A stretch of DNA of 64,000 nucleotides from NCBI GenBank assembly GCA_023213395.1, contig CM041465.1, positions 168,647,741-168,711,740 of the forward strand. The letters are read 5' to 3'. Under the pieces are notes generated by a model. That model searched no databases and had not been told where the DNA came from. It saw nothing but the letters and a program-made list of their open reading frames with translations. This document shows, in pieces, positions 44,209 to 57,499 of the stretch. This stretch comes from Cycas panzhihuaensis (lineage: Eukaryota; Cycadophyta). A program made the translations under genes and the position numbers. How positions within the stretch are numbered: position 1 is the first letter of the stretch; each line of letters opens with the position of its first letter.

Positions 44209-46762
44209 TGTTCCATTGTCGGGAATGGACTCGGGGCCTTGTCGACCGAGTTTGTGCGGTATATGCCTTTACTTTGCTTACTTATGATCGCTGCGATGGT
44301 GGGAATAATTTGATTGACATACGCTGCTGCACGCATTTGCTTGCTTGCTCATAATGCATGTGCCCTAACGGCACCTTTAGCCTATGACGACTCACGGCGG
44401 GGCATTCATCGTGAATCGACACCACAGATGGCGTACAACCACCACAGCGTCTCCATGGTCTTTCGGGATGCTTTTGCCCGGCTGTTTATGCGTGTTACTG
44501 CGTGCGCTTATGTTGCAAACCCTTTCTAAGCTTTGGTTTAACCCTTAGTTAGGTCTCTTTGCACCATTTTGAGTACTTGCCTTTGCACAGGCCTTCCCGA
44601 TTGATTTAATTCATGCTCACCCTTGTTCTTACCTTAAAAGCTGATTTTTATGACTTTTAGGTTGCATTTTTATCTTTTTCAAATTTGATTGTCTGCATTG
44701 CAAACTTAGCGGTACCACAAAGTTCTTGATACCGGTCGTCTGCGCGGTAAACTTAGCGATGCCAAGTTCTGCGTGATCTGACTGCTTAAAATTGAAAAAA
44801 AACACTGTGACGATGGCGCGATTTTTCGAGCTGGCGTGGCTCTAACAGTTGGAAGCGCGAGGCCCCCCAACGTTCGCTTGCTTCACTCAAGACATAAAAA
44901 CGCTTTTTTTCACTCATTTGCCTCATTAGGATTATTATTTGAATGAATTTTTCTACTCTCTACTTCACTCTCCTCTCAAGTTTTCTTCACAAAAGACAAG
45001 ACAAACAAACAAGAACAAGAGACACCTTTCAACAAATTGTGGGGACTGAGGCACCAAGGGCTGCTATTCTTTGGGATCTGAGGCCATTCTTTGCCCCCTA
45101 CGGAGTTCCAATACAAGCACTCTTCCTCCTCACACATATTGAAGGCCTCCAAGAGGATTTTGCACCAAGAAAACCATTGCAAGGAACCATTTCCATCTCA
45201 TTTTCTTGCATGAGGCTCCACCACTCCTCTCTCTTGCAAGGGACATGCTACATTGCTTCATAGGCATCTCTTGGACCGCTGCTCCAAGTTGCCAAGTGCT
45301 CATATGCACTCCTCCTTCATCATTTGAGGTATTTGGTGTCATTTCTTTGGTGTTTTTCCTTGTTTTTTTTGTATTATTTCACTTGCAACTCTTTGCTTCC
45401 TTTTATATATGCACTTTCTTGGTTTCCCCTTAATAGGTTGATGCAAGGAACCATAGTATTTGTGGCTTATTAGAGTGTCACCCAGGATAGGCTTAGTTTC
45501 CCATTCTTTTCTTCCACTCACCCTTCTTCTCCCATCCTTCTCTTTTGCCATTTCTTGGGCAAAGGCATAAAGGGTTACCACGAGGGTTTGAGGGAGATTA
45601 GGCGGGGTTCCGCCCCCATTGCCGCCCTACTCCCCAAGGGTTAGTCCCTTTTCCTCTCCCCTTTATTTCCGCTTTTGCTTAAGAAGTAGGGCTAGAGAGG
45701 CTTGAGAATCGGTTGAGTGTTTACCTTGGCATATGCTACCGTTGCTCCATGATCTTTTGTCGCATGCTAGCATCGTTTCCACGACATCCTGTGGAGACCT
45801 CTCGTGGGTGAGTTAGCCATCCAGGCTATACTCAACCCCATTTGGGGTGCGTTGTGGTATGTGACCTTGGCATGCTTATCGTGTGACTTTGCTTCTTTTA
45901 TTGCATGTTAGCATTTAGCCATATCTTTTAACTTAGTTCGCTTTACTTGCAACATATATACATATATCTTTTGGCATCTCGTAGCCTCTCTTTCGAGAGG
46001 AAGGTATTCGCTTATTTGCTTGCGGGGAGCATTGGGACGAGGGGCGCATAAGGTCGACCCATTCTTGGTCGACACTTGCTTGGTATGTTTTCCCTTTGTG
46101 TATCTTGGTTTCGAGCTTTATTTTACATCATTTCAGTTTAGCTAGTGCTTATTTGCTTTCGGGGAGGTAAGTGATCCCCCATCACCGCTTGCCACCGACG
46201 TCGCATACGAGGAGGACGACGGGAGGAGGCGCAGCGTGATCGGACACTGCGTCTCGGCCAACCGGATCGGTATTCTCGCTCACCCTTCATACTCCTTTTT
46301 CTCGCTCTTACGTTTCTTTACGCTTGCTTTGGTAGTTAGAGAAATATAAGGAAAAGGAAAAGAAATAACTATTTATTTTGTACTTGCTTTTTGCTCTACA
46401 TTTGCTTTACGTGCGCTTTCTTTGCTACACCACATACACTATAGTGTCTCGAGATTCTTTGACCGATCCCCTTTAGCCGCTCTTGCACATATCTTACCTG
46501 CGACACGTTTGGTTGGTTACCCCTTCGCCGCTTTCTCATTGCCTTGAGAAGTAGCGGCGTTTCCTTTTCCCTTCCGGCCATCCAAGGGTAGGAGGGTCTC
46601 GCCTTGCGGCTACACAAGCAACCCGGGCACCTTGCGATCCGTGCCGCACTCCGGCGCACGGACGTCCCGCGAGGTATGATCCTCGTTCTTTAGCCTATTA
46701 GCCCTGTGGTTTTGTGTCCTTCCCGCTAGGCGTTGGATCATTGCCCCGTGGAGAGCGTTTCA
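44209..46762 (+). repeat. 3' LTR of element 2
   Basis: About 2554 bp. It is nearly identical to the 5' LTR over long runs (for example 44945-45330 against 37487-37865) with many small indels, mostly next to CTG, CCG or CG. Confidence 0.9.
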
Positions 46763-46767
46763 GGTGG

Positions 46768-47332
46768 TTAGAGAAGTAATTGATGGTTCTTTTTGAAGAA
46801 AATATTGCCATTAATTTTATAACAAGATGATGCCACCTTGTTATAGAAAATAAAATGGGACAAATTGCCTCATTGTAATGGTATAGGTCTATACCATCAA
46901 GAAAATGGCAATGGGGCAAGAGGCACTATATCATGTGTTTTACATTAGGACATGTATATCCTATTTTAAAAAGTAGAATAGGATAGGGAAATGCAACTAA
47001 GCATAACAAAAGTGGTTGAAAAAGGCCAATTAGTAAAAAACTCATCATCAATTAGTAGTAAAGTTAGACACTAGTCATTATTGGGGGCTAGAAGCACTCT
47101 TGAAGGTGCTCAAGGCTGTTTCCAAATATGTGGTACCTAGGTGAATAAATAATATAGTGTCACTAACCATGGTTAGAATTATCACAGGCTATAAAAACAC
47201 ATACATACATCACCATTCCATAGGCAAAACTAAGTATCATATGTAAGCATATAAATATAAAAATTAATAACCAAATTAAAAGTAATTACTAATATGGTTA
47301 ATAAATGCTAGATTCCAAAATAATAAGAAACG
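46768..47332 (-). repeat. Antisense Tat-like LTR relic, part right of element 2
   Basis: On the minus strand the sequence before 47332 (TTGACATCATTCACCATC, later TTCTACTACTGAGGGGAAAA) lines up with the 3' untranslated region and polypurine tract of element 1. The LTR then starts CGTTTCT, from TGTTTCC. Element 2 interrupts this LTR. Confidence 0.6.
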
Positions 47333-47534
47333 TTTTCCCCTCAGTAGTAGAACCTCTTCAAACCTATGTTTTAAGATGGTGAATGATGTCAATAATGGCC
47401 ATTTTATCATGTATACATATGGCTTAGTAAATGGAAGGGAAAATGTAGGAAAATATAGCTCAAAATTATAATCTTAATGACAATCTTAGAAAGTCGATAA
47501 AGTAGAACCACCGTATAATAGATGGTGCCCTAAT

Positions 47535-47915
47535 ATATATGCTACTAGTTGGTCAACCTCAATATTATGTTCCCTTAGAATATGGTAAACTATAATGGAT
47601 GAAAACTAGGCAAAAAATGATCTTGTTAAGTTGGCAAGAGCATAATTAAGGGTAACAAACCTAATAAACTTATATGAGTTATAAGCCAACTAACTATGAG
47701 TCATAAACTAGGTTAATAGGAGTAGAATAAATTTGAAGTGCATCAGTCAAGGCCTTGATGATGGAGATATATTTAGCTTTATTATTAGTAGCCATTGGAA
47801 GGTATATTCTGGCATTAATCAAAACATGACTTGCTTGCTCATGGATGGTCCAAGTAGAAATAGATGGATCAAGGTTACCATCAATCCCTCCATCAATATA
47901 GATGATTAACACCAT
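47535..47915 (-). pseudogene. Archaeal-type RNase H relic
   Basis: The minus-strand ORF from ATG at 47915 (73 codons) reads IYIDGGIDGNLDPS, then ATNNKAKYISIIKAL and LVYDS, aligning with the RNase H ORF of element 1 including its start. After a stop, the C-terminal part continues as HILREHNIEVDQLV near 47590-47540, matching HIPRHLNAEADSLV. The first catalytic Asp and the third (YDS) are kept; the Glu of NNEAEY is now Lys. It lies just before the polypurine tract of the antisense LTR relic, the same place as in element 1, so this module belongs to the family's ancestral layout or was gained early. Confidence 0.8.
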
Positions 47916-49102
47916 GGAGGAAATAATAATAACCTAGGAAGGATAAAAATGGGACAATAATAGGTGATAGGAATAAGGATATGCCTTAGGAATAAACCAT
48001 CAAGTTGAACACTCACTCATACACTTAAAATGAATCATTGTATTATAAAGCCAAATAGGTTTTAGATTAGCTCTCCCAAGGGAAAAATTAAGGCACATTG
48101 TAATGTATTTATGAGGTAATTAATGATACTTGCATCGACATATATAGAACTAAAATGAGCAACCCTTAAAAGAATAGGGCTCTTGAAATAAGATAAGGAG
48201 ATAAATATAAGCTTGTCAGGTGCCTCAAGAAGCAAAAAACTACATCTTGAAGTATGAGAAAAATCATCATAAAAATAAATTTTGTTTATTCTAGAAAATA
48301 ATTTTTATGTTTCAAAATTAGAAAATAGGTAATTTAAGTTTTAAGGTTCTAGGTCCTTTAAGAGTAATTACAAGCAAATAAAGAGTCAAATTCACAATCT
48401 ATCAAATTTAATGTGGTTACGGTTAACTGGTAGCCAAAGAGGGACTGGACTTAATAGGTCTAAACTCCCAAAGATTTTTTTCATTTTAGTTTTTTTTCAA
48501 AATCCCAATTTTGGGTATTTATCTTATTTTAGGATAATTTAGCCAAATAGGATCCTATTGAACCCCCAAATAAGATAAATCTAGGTCAAAATGACACCCT
48601 AGATACTTTTATTGAATTTGATTTTTGTTTAAATGGCTAGTTTTTAATTATTTTGGAGAAATTCTCTAGATTCACATGGGATTGAAATATAGTAGGACAT
48701 GGCACTATCCTATTAATTTTTTGAATGTGACATCTTGCCTATTATGAATATCACAATGGGTTGGAACTGTCTTATTACAAAATTTGAATAGGAGTTAAAT
48801 AACTATATCGATGGGGCAATGAGATAACACTATCCTATTATGAAATTTATAATAAGGCAAGCCACACCCCCTTGTAAATTTAGAATGGGATAAAACTATC
48901 CTATTTTAACTTTTACAATAAGGTAAGATAGGAAATGGCAAAATGGAAAAAAGTACTAAATATAATATTTTATTATTTTAACATATTTTAAAGGTAATTT
49001 AGGCTTGGTTAACATTGTGTAATGATTTGTAGGTAGTGTTCAGTGTCACTAATAGGGAGTATATAAGACTAACAATATTTAGCCTATTTGTGAGGATGGT
49101 GG
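47916..49102. other. Unassigned AT-rich DNA
   Basis: No gene. The left part, read on the minus strand, is probably untranslated DNA upstream of the RNase H relic. The rest holds short imperfect repeats of AATAGGATAG/CTATCCTATT type around 48690-48930. Confidence 0.4.
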
Positions 49103-52100
49103 TTATTTCCCACAACTTGAGAAGTCCACATTCATCCCAACATAGGTAAGTGGAGGTACGCACTTCTTATTTCTATTTCAATTTAATTATTGACTTATAT
49201 GAATATGTTAACTAATGTTTGCCTATTGTTTTGTTGGATGGGTATGTGTATACTTAATTAATGATGAATTTGACCTTAGTCAATGGCAAAATAAGTTGTT
49301 CACCCAAGCATAGTAAATTATAAAACAACATCTAAACACCCTTATAGACATATTTTGGCTTCTATTTTCCTTTGATTGTAGTATTTTTCTACCTTTCTTG
49401 CTCTATTTAGTATTTTATCTACTAAAGTTTCCCTTTTTCTATTTACTTTCTACTATCCCACAAAGTTTATTATTTGTTCCATTTTGATTTTTGCTATCCT
49501 ACAATGAATGTTTGGTCTATAAAGTTTTCTGAGTATGGAAATATTTGTGGTACCATGAAATTCATTATGGTACCATGAAGTTTTAATCTTTGTAATATTA
49601 TTAAGAACTTTGTAGGATAACTATCATCACGTTGAAAAAAAATCTTGTCCATATTTGGTAGCTAATTTATAGTGACTAAATAAAGATTTTACATTTAGTT
49701 CCTAACTTACAATGGGCAATCCCTTATTTGTCATTAGAATTGCTTGCCCAATAATGCCCTAGTGTTAATTTGGGTCTACATACGTGGATAAATTGCCCAC
49801 TGTATTGGCTCCTAGTTTTTAATAAACTTTGAGCCTAAATACCATTTTCATTCATTTCCCTCATATATAAATCCCTTTCTCATTTCATGAGAAGGGGGGG
49901 GCTAATTTTTTATAGTGTTATACTACTAAAATTATTGTAGACTATCATCAACTCTTTAATTTGCATGTTGGCTTCCACATTTCACTTAAATATTGGAAAT
50001 ATTTTATTATTTGACATATTTATGAGCAAGGATTCACACCATGAGCACACTCCTTTAATTGAGAGTTGGGGCAATACCCCTCACTTTATTTGTATTTCTT
50101 CCTCCACTTTTGATTGTGTTTCATTTTAAGTTTATTTTAATTGTTTAGTGCTTTGTTGCTTAGGTTTCTTATTATATGCTTTGCTTGTTTCACTCTTCTC
50201 TTGGTTAGGAGTGTCTAGGAGGGAGAAAGGAGACAAAGTAGCATTTGTCAAGCTCAAAATATGGTGGCAATGTTTCCAATTCTAATACTCCATTTACTAT
50301 AATGTTTCATTTAGTATGAAATTGTAAACTTTCATTTCATTACATTATTTCTTAAGTTGTCAAGTTTTCTATATATGTGCATGTACTAAGTTGATAGGTG
50401 GCATAGTACTTTTAACACATTTTCTTGTAGGTTGGTGGTTTGGAGAGTGTGTTAGAGTTTCATTCTCATTTTCCCCATCTCCCCTATAAAATATTAGTGC
50501 CTATTACATAGCCTAAGTCCTACCAAAATTTCCCTAGAATCATCCAAAAATCTATGATCAATCACACTTCCTTCTAACTTGATTTTGGGCATTTTTACCT
50601 TTTTATAACAAATTTTTCTTCATCATAGGTTGATCTAATAAGCAAAAATACTGCCCATTTTTTCCTAGAAATTAGAATAAATGCACATGTTGTTCATTTT
50701 GCTTGTTTATATTTTAACAAAGTCTACATTGTTAGAGTCTCTTGTGGTTAAAGATTAATTTAGTATTTAGAGTGAATCTTAAGCACTCTTCATTAAAACC
50801 CTGTTTTCATAGATTTCATTTTTGAAAGAAAAAAAGAAAAAGGCAAAGAATCATAGTTTTAATTCCTAGTTTTATTTTGAAAACAAAAATGAGAAAGTTT
50901 ACTTGCTTGTATATGGTATTTCTTCTTATTGTCTCCACTCCTTTGCATGTAGGTTACTTAATCTTTTTATTAAAAAAATATTAAAAAGCTTTTAAAACAC
51001 AAAAAGAAAAGAGGAGAATGAAGTTACATTTCACATTTTACATTACATTACATATGCTTGTATGTGTACATTTCAACAAAGCCTAATAGATTAAAAAGGC
51101 GAAAGCTTACACTTGTTTTGAGTCCTTGGATCCATGGGGGTGAAAGGCTTTCTTTTATACTTAGGTTTCTATGTTAATTTCATTCAATCAAAAGTGTATG
51201 CAGTTGTCTCACAAACATTTATTGTTTATTCCTCATAGATCTTTTCTAAGATAGGATTATTCCCTCACTAACAAAGGAGGTCACTTAATTTTTACCTAAA
51301 TTTTATCACTAAATGATAGGGGTGTTCTTATGCCTTTAAATAAGTCAAGTCCTTTAATCTATATTTTGAGTGGTCTGGTGGAGGGTGTGTATCCCTACTA
51401 TGTACTCATATGTGTGGTTCAGATAGATAAGTGAACTCTATATGTTTTATTAAGAGTAATGTCATCCTTTTATTTCTTCTTTTAGAGATCAAGGCTGATT
51501 AGAGTCAGATGTAGGCATTATCAGGTCACCTCACACTTATTTAGGATGGGTCACTAATATTGATGAGTCCTCACTAACTTATCTATGAGTAGATTGATCC
51601 TATGGTCTTGACTCCATTACACCTCTTAGTCTAATCAATGTTTTCCTATATTTCTAAATTGAGTTCAACATTTTGGGTTTATTTAAGAGCCTAGGTTAGG
51701 ATAGGTTAATCTTCATTGGGAGGGTTAGTTATATTAGGGTTAGCTAGATAGATATGTTAATGGTGGGGGCATATACATCTTAACAAACCTCTCAAATCTC
51801 AAGAGTCTTTTTATTAGGTGCTACTTGGTGCCTTTGGGGATGCTTACTGAGTAGAATAGATTAATATCATCTATATTATTGTAGTTAATTAGTAGTTCTC
51901 TTTTTACTTCTATTTTTGTATGGTTGCTTTTCATGTGCCTGCTTACATTATTAGTGTATTAGTTAGTGGTAGTTACTTTCTTTTAGGCTCTATTTATCCC
52001 TCATTATCTACTTTCATTTACACATATTTATATATTACCCTTAGTTTAATATTTCCCCTTTTAACCCTATACTTATATCCATGTGATCCATGAGTGCCCC

Positions 52101-52201
52101 GTAAGATCCTTAAGCTCGTTCCCTTCTTAACTTAGACCTCTCCACCTTGGATCTATAGTTGGGCTGTGCAATTTTCCCATCCACCTATATGTTGGCATTC
52201 A
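49103..52201 (+). repeat. Old Tat-like LTR (relic A)
   Basis: The start TTATTTCCCACAACTTG aligns with TGTTTCCCAGCTACT and its surroundings in element 1. The end CATTCA is followed by TTGGCAACTATATTAGGGAC, which matches the primer-binding site of elements 1 and 2. A TATA box (CATATATAAATCCC) lies about 760 bp in. About 3.1 kb, AT-rich and almost without CG. Confidence 0.65.
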
Positions 52202-53158
52202 TTGGCAACTATATTAGGGACTTGCTAGTTTAAGTTAGCAACACATCACTCACTCTTCCCTCTATTATATTAAGACATTTACCTTAGGCTAACATTCTTC
52301 CCAACATGAGGTTACTTCTTGTGAGTATCTCTCATCCTTCTTCTACTATTATAGAATAAAAGTGTATGCCTTAATTTCCATTTTCCTCTTATTCTTGTTA
52401 TTCACCTATTATAAGCACTAATTCTATTAATGCCTTTAAGGCTTCCCTTCTTTAGATTTAGTTTCACCAACCCCCTTTAGCCCTTTTTATGTCAAGCATC
52501 CCTCAATGGTAAACCAACCTTTTCATGAGTAATCTACTAACCCATTCTAATCATAACCACCTTATCAACCCTAAGATTCATATTAATCCTAAGATTCTTA
52601 TTAGATCCACAACCTTAATTAGTCATAAATGACCAATTAATATGACCTACATCATCCCTTCCTAGATGAGATGGCCTCTCCTTACCTACCATACAAGATG
52701 GATTCTTTTTACCAAAGTCCTATTAGCTCACCTCTCCATGTCATTAGGGTTGCTTAGCCCCATGATACCTTAATCGACCTAGGAACCCCTACTTAGACAT
52801 ATTTGAGTGAATAGTCCTAGGTGATTGAAGCCTTCCTTAACCTCACTCAAATCCCTAAGAACCCTACGGAGACTATGGCTACCCTAAGGGTATAATTCTA
52901 AGGGTCCTTAAATGACACTACTCTTACTTAGGCATGTCACTTGTTTAGGAGTAATGTTGGACCAAATCCAACTATTTCTTAGCCTCAATAGGAGGCATCT
53001 TCATAAGAGGAAATCTCATAGCTTACTTCCTTCTTCTTCTTAACCATTGTTAATAGAAATCCTATCCATAGTTTCCTCTTTAGTAGTAGGCCATGTTCCT
53101 TCATAATTGCCTCTTCAATCTATCCCACATATCCCCCTAACAAGTGGGCTTCACACCT
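52202..53158 (+). pseudogene. Relic A leader and gag N-terminal region
   Basis: It begins with the primer site and a TTAGCAACACATCACTCACTC-like leader that matches 8270-8310 of element 1. The expected length to the proline-rich part of gag (about 950 bp) is met exactly if 53159-55709 is removed. No open frame survives. Confidence 0.5.
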
Positions 53159-55709
53159 CTATTCCCTAACTTATAGTAATAGGCTTAGATATGCAAATAC
53201 ATACATAAATATGTATATACTCCTCAACTATTTTTTACTCTTTATTAGTCTATATTTAAGTTCATATAGTTGATGTATGCTTAATTACTTACTTGCTTAT
53301 TTATCTATGCCCTCTTTTATGTTGATGACAAGTATGACTTTAGTCCATGGCCATTTAGTCGACCAATTAGACTTTATAGGCTAAAAACAATGCTACCCCT
53401 TACTTGTAACTTTGTTTCCATGATTTATTTTTATTTTATTTTTTCCCATTTAGGCTTTGTTCTTATCACTTTGCCACTTGTTGTTGACTATCATTACCCC
53501 TAACATCTTCCATTAGTGAGTCTATAGCCTGGTTACATGATTATTTGTTGAGAAATGCTAATTTATTATATATTGATTTGATTTCTACTTGCAATAGTGG
53601 TATTTAGAAGTATTTCATGGTACCGTAAACATATTCATGGTATCATGAATATTTCCATGGAACGACTGTCACTAACCTAGATTTAGGTTTTATGGTGATA
53701 GTAGGCTCATAAATGCCTAATTTTCATGCTTGGGTAAGTCGTTTCATACTTAGGTTGACCCATGTTAGGATTAAGGGGGCCTAGAGGCTTAAATCTTCTA
53801 ATGTCTTACTCCTCCTAAGCAAAATTCCTCAAACTATGAGTAAAACTCATGGTTTTGGGTTAATGGTTTTTCCCACATTATGGGTAGAAAACCACCAATC
53901 CCCCATCTTAATTTTTTCTATATAATCCCCTCCTTTATCCAAAGGAGGAGAGGAGACATTTGAGATTGTGAGACCTTGCTATCATGCTGCTAAATTTGCT
54001 ATAGAAACTTGAGCACTTGATCTCGTTTGCTAGTACCTACTTGGAGATTAGAAGCACAATACCTCAAGTAATTTGGGAGTCCTTGAAGGAGAGAAATAAC
54101 AACCATTTACCATAGATTCTTCAAAAGGTATAGGTAATCCACCCCTTATTATTATGATTAAACCTTCTTTCTCTATTAGTTACCATCATCATGCCACAAT
54201 TATATGAGTGAATGGTAGGATTTACTAGGGAGTTTACCTTGGTTTTATAATTCTATTTCATCCATTTGGTGTATGTCTCATCTTCCCCTTCATTTGTTAC
54301 TTTGCTTACTACCTAAAAGTTACAATATTATGGGAGGCACCTAAGTACACTTAGGGGCCCTTAATATATTAGGGGATGGTAGCCATTCTAAGGCATCTCT
54401 ATCAATCTCTTTTATTTTATCTCATAGATTAGAAATGTCTTTTTATTATTTAGAGTAATTTGCTTGTTAATTGATTATGAGATATATATATATATATATT
54501 AGTAGCATTTCATTTCTTATAGGATTATTTGTCTTGTAAGTTACTAACTTATGTGCAAGAAAGAGGAAAGAGACTTACAAGATTTTTAAACCACATACCT
54601 TACTCCAAGTAATCCATAGTGATCTCATGCTTCAATCAATACTTGGGAGAGGTAAAGTAATATTTTATTTCCATGTTTTCTTTCTATTTTTCACACTTGA
54701 ATTGCTCTTTTTTCATCATAAGTCCATTCGACAAGTATAAATGATACTAAAATTTTCTTAGATTTTGTTAGTAGTATCTTGATTCTTGTTTTTCTCTCCT
54801 GGGAGTACCCTTGATAAGTCTAACAGAAGATTTGGGCTACTACAACTACCATTCCACTAGGTACACCCTAATTGGTTTGAATTGTTGCTTACATCTTATT
54901 AGGGAAAAAAAGAAGAACAGTAAAAAGGAAAGAAAGGAAAAGAAAAAGATTGAAATATTAGTTTCCCTTTACTTTGTCTTTTGAAAAGGAAAAGAATGAG
55001 AAGAAAGGGGGGGAAATGGGCATCTTATTTTGTTACGTACTTTCTTCTTCCTCCCTTACCTTCTTTTCATAAAAAAAAAAGGAACAAAATACAAACAAAG
55101 GAAAAGCTTTACATATTCATAACCCCCTTCTATTCGCAAAAAAAGAAGAAGAAGAAAAAAAATAGAGTAGCATTTTCTTCTTTTCCTTTTATCATTTGCA
55201 AGTGTACTACATAATAGAAGTAGGGAGTTGAATTAATCATTTGCTTATTTTATTACGAAACCAAGACATGAGGAGGGGTTATGGTGTCACAAGTCTCAAA
55301 TTCACGAAGAGATATGCCATAAAGCTAGGATAGGGTATTGATTTTATGTATATAAAGAAAAAAGGAAAAATGCATATAGTTTGCATTAGATATGCACAAA
55401 TTTGGCCCCTTTAGTTTACCTGAGGCTTGATAGGAAAACCAAAAAGAATTAAAATAAAAAAGGAAAGATTTACTCCAACACACCCATAAAATAATCACAA
55501 TATATATGAGCTCTATATAATCTACCCTTAGTTTACCTTCTTAGGTTGATAAGATACATTACATTACCATTGTGCTCAAGAAGCACACAAACACCTGACC
55601 TGATATCATAGGATCTACCTACACATATTGAGACTCTACACCCTAGGTATTATGCCATATCTTAAAGTGTAATAAATCCTAATGATGTAACCCTTAGGCA
55701 TGTTTCACA
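53159..55709 (+). repeat. Solo LTR (Tat-like, B) nested in relic A
   Basis: About 2.55 kb, the size of the LTRs of elements 1 and 2. The start TATTCCCTAACTTATAG aligns with TGTTTCCCAGCTACTAG. A TATA-like site lies at about 53917, GGTAGCCATTCTAAGGC near 54380 aligns with the TAGCC/GGCTA hairpin region, and the end ATGTTTCA is near 55702-55709. No internal sequence of its own was found, so it is taken as a solo LTR. The flanking duplication is not clear. Confidence 0.5.
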
Positions 55710-56188
55710 GGGTATGGTTCACCTCTTATTTTCCTCTACCTCCACCTTATCCTATACCCTATCTCATGCCTCAACCTTAAGGGCCTTAAAGTATGCCCCA
55801 CCATCCCCCATGCCCTATATAACATATCCCTTAACCTAGATAATCCACCTTTATCCTACTTGGTTATGTGATTCAATATTAGGAGCAATGCAGACCTCAT
55901 CCTTATGTTCCTAAAAATATTGATGCCCTCCATCTATATGAGGTCACCCCTCGAATTGGAGGCCCATATGGGTAAAACCCTATTCCAAACCCACCTTCTT
56001 ATATAGTGCCACCCTAATAAACTAATCATATCCCACCCTACTAGACTCAACAACCTTGATCTATTATGACTCCCTCTTATGCAACCATTTATCAAGGGGT
56101 TTATACATAAAGGAGTGTCCCATTTTAAACCAAATCCACTATAACTTCATGGTAGAATCCTATTCAAATCCACCTACCTCCTCCATAC
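55710..56188 (+). pseudogene. Relic A gag, proline-rich part
   Basis: GGAGGCCCATATGGGTAAAA near 55950 corresponds to the GGPYGQN segment of Gag in element 1 (around 9321-9345), and the following NPIPNP-like reading agrees. Stops are frequent. The copia element at 56189 interrupts it, and gag resumes at 61400. Confidence 0.65.
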
Positions 56189-56545
56189 TATTTTCAACAA
56201 GAAAGCATTTAATACTAAGCATAATTAACAAAATTAATGAGTAAAACATAAAATATATTTACTTAACATAAGCAAGATTACATACTATTGCACCATAGAC
56301 TCAACATGAGTCTCCATGATGACTCGATCTCTACTCTACCTCAACCACCCTTTTATACATCATAGGTGGGAATACATAAGTGGGGTGTGATGCATGTAGG
56401 ACAAAGACCACTAACCAATGACATTACACCTACTGATTGACCAATTGACTTTCACATAACATTATTATAATGTGAGATCCTTAGACCCTTAGTACTATAA
56501 TTTTATTAACTCTAAGGCACACCTTACATTAAACATTATATTCTA
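56189..56545 (-). repeat. 3' LTR of copia element 3
   Basis: It matches 61020-61399, for example CATAAGCAAGATT, CACCATAGACT and ATACATCATAGGTGGGAATAC. On the minus strand it is preceded by AAGAGGAGGTAT, the likely polypurine tract. Confidence 0.75.
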
Positions 56546-56699
56546 ATACCTCCTCTTAATGTTTAATATCAAGACCACAAGAACATTGACTACCAAGAAT
56601 ATTATGACACCTACTTCTAAGGATTGACAACAAAACTAATATAAACTAGGTATAAGACTTGACTTAAAGTATTATTCAAATTTCTAATGTTTGAGTCTA

Positions 56700-57490
56700 G
56701 GAACCTTTCCAAAGATGATATCATGGGCCTAAGATTTGACTGAAATATAGTAAAATCTGTATATCATATTTGTTCTATCATCTCTTATTTTTTCTATAGT
56801 ATATATGTGTTCTAGTTGTAAGTAAGGTCTTCTTTGATTTTTATTTCTTGGATCAAATGTGATAACATATGATTTCAACTCCATAAAGGGAATGGACTCC
56901 TTGTTTGTATCTATGTCTTCTAGAATGATCAACTTCTTAGGATAATGAACACTTCCTTAAAAGGAAAGAAGAAATAATGATTTCTTTCCTAACTTCACCT
57001 GTGCAAGTATGTGTCCTAAACCAACAAAATGCTTTATTCTCTCTATATCATCCAAGGAACCCCTTGTGTCAAATATGATGAGAATTTCTATTATGACTAC
57101 ATACATATATTTCCCAATTATGGCTACATAAAAATAGAACATGAATTTAACATGATTGACTTTCATGGTTAAGTAGCCTCCCCAAAACATACAATAATCT
57201 TAGTGGACAAGATTTTGATTAAATGATATTCTAGCTATGTTCTCTTTTTCTTTGAATGAATCTTCTAGAGCCATTGTAGGGTATGTTAATATAGTTTGGA
57301 TTCTTTCAAGAATAAGGATTGAAAATGCAACCAAATTGAATGTGATCATACAGAGTCTTATGTATGTACAAACAACCATATGCCCTGATACCATTTGGAT
57401 CCTAGCAACAACTCTATCAATACAAATTAAAGTGATGTTGCCTATACCTTTTACTAAGGTAGCAATTTCACCATAATATATCACCTATAA
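56700..57490 (-). pseudogene. Unidentified minus-strand ORFs in copia element 3
   Basis: Three consecutive minus-strand ORFs of 94, 77 and 67 codons (57484-57200, 57190-56957, 56932-56729) follow the gag relic and end before the 3' LTR. Segments such as GEIATLVKGIGNITL may derive from the Copia region between protease and integrase. The others (RGSLDDIERIKHFVGLGH, ELKSYVITFDPRNKNQ) I do not recognise. They are more coherent than random AT-rich frames and could be decayed pol or captured host sequence. Confidence 0.35.
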
Positions 57491-57499
57491 CAGATTTTT

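Larger units (their letters stand above)
36753..46762 (+). mobile_element. Tat-like non-autonomous LTR retrotransposon, element 2
   Basis: A complete element of 10,010 bp with perfect GGTGG duplications (36748-36752 and 46763-46767). It has the same plan as element 1: long LTRs, the same type of primer site, gag, a retropepsin-like region, an Arg/Ser-rich tail and a long 3' untranslated region. Against element 1 it lacks about 0.9 kb holding the RNase H ORF and has four 85-bp hairpin units instead of one. LTR sequences of the two elements agree only in islands, so they are related subfamilies. Its coding part is broken by very many 1-3 base losses, a large share in CAG, CTG or CCG contexts. 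Confidence 0.9.

Noticed and set aside
54981-55214. Lys/Phe-rich ORF of 77 codons
   Set aside because: It is a translation of A-rich tracts within a decayed solo LTR; no family signal.
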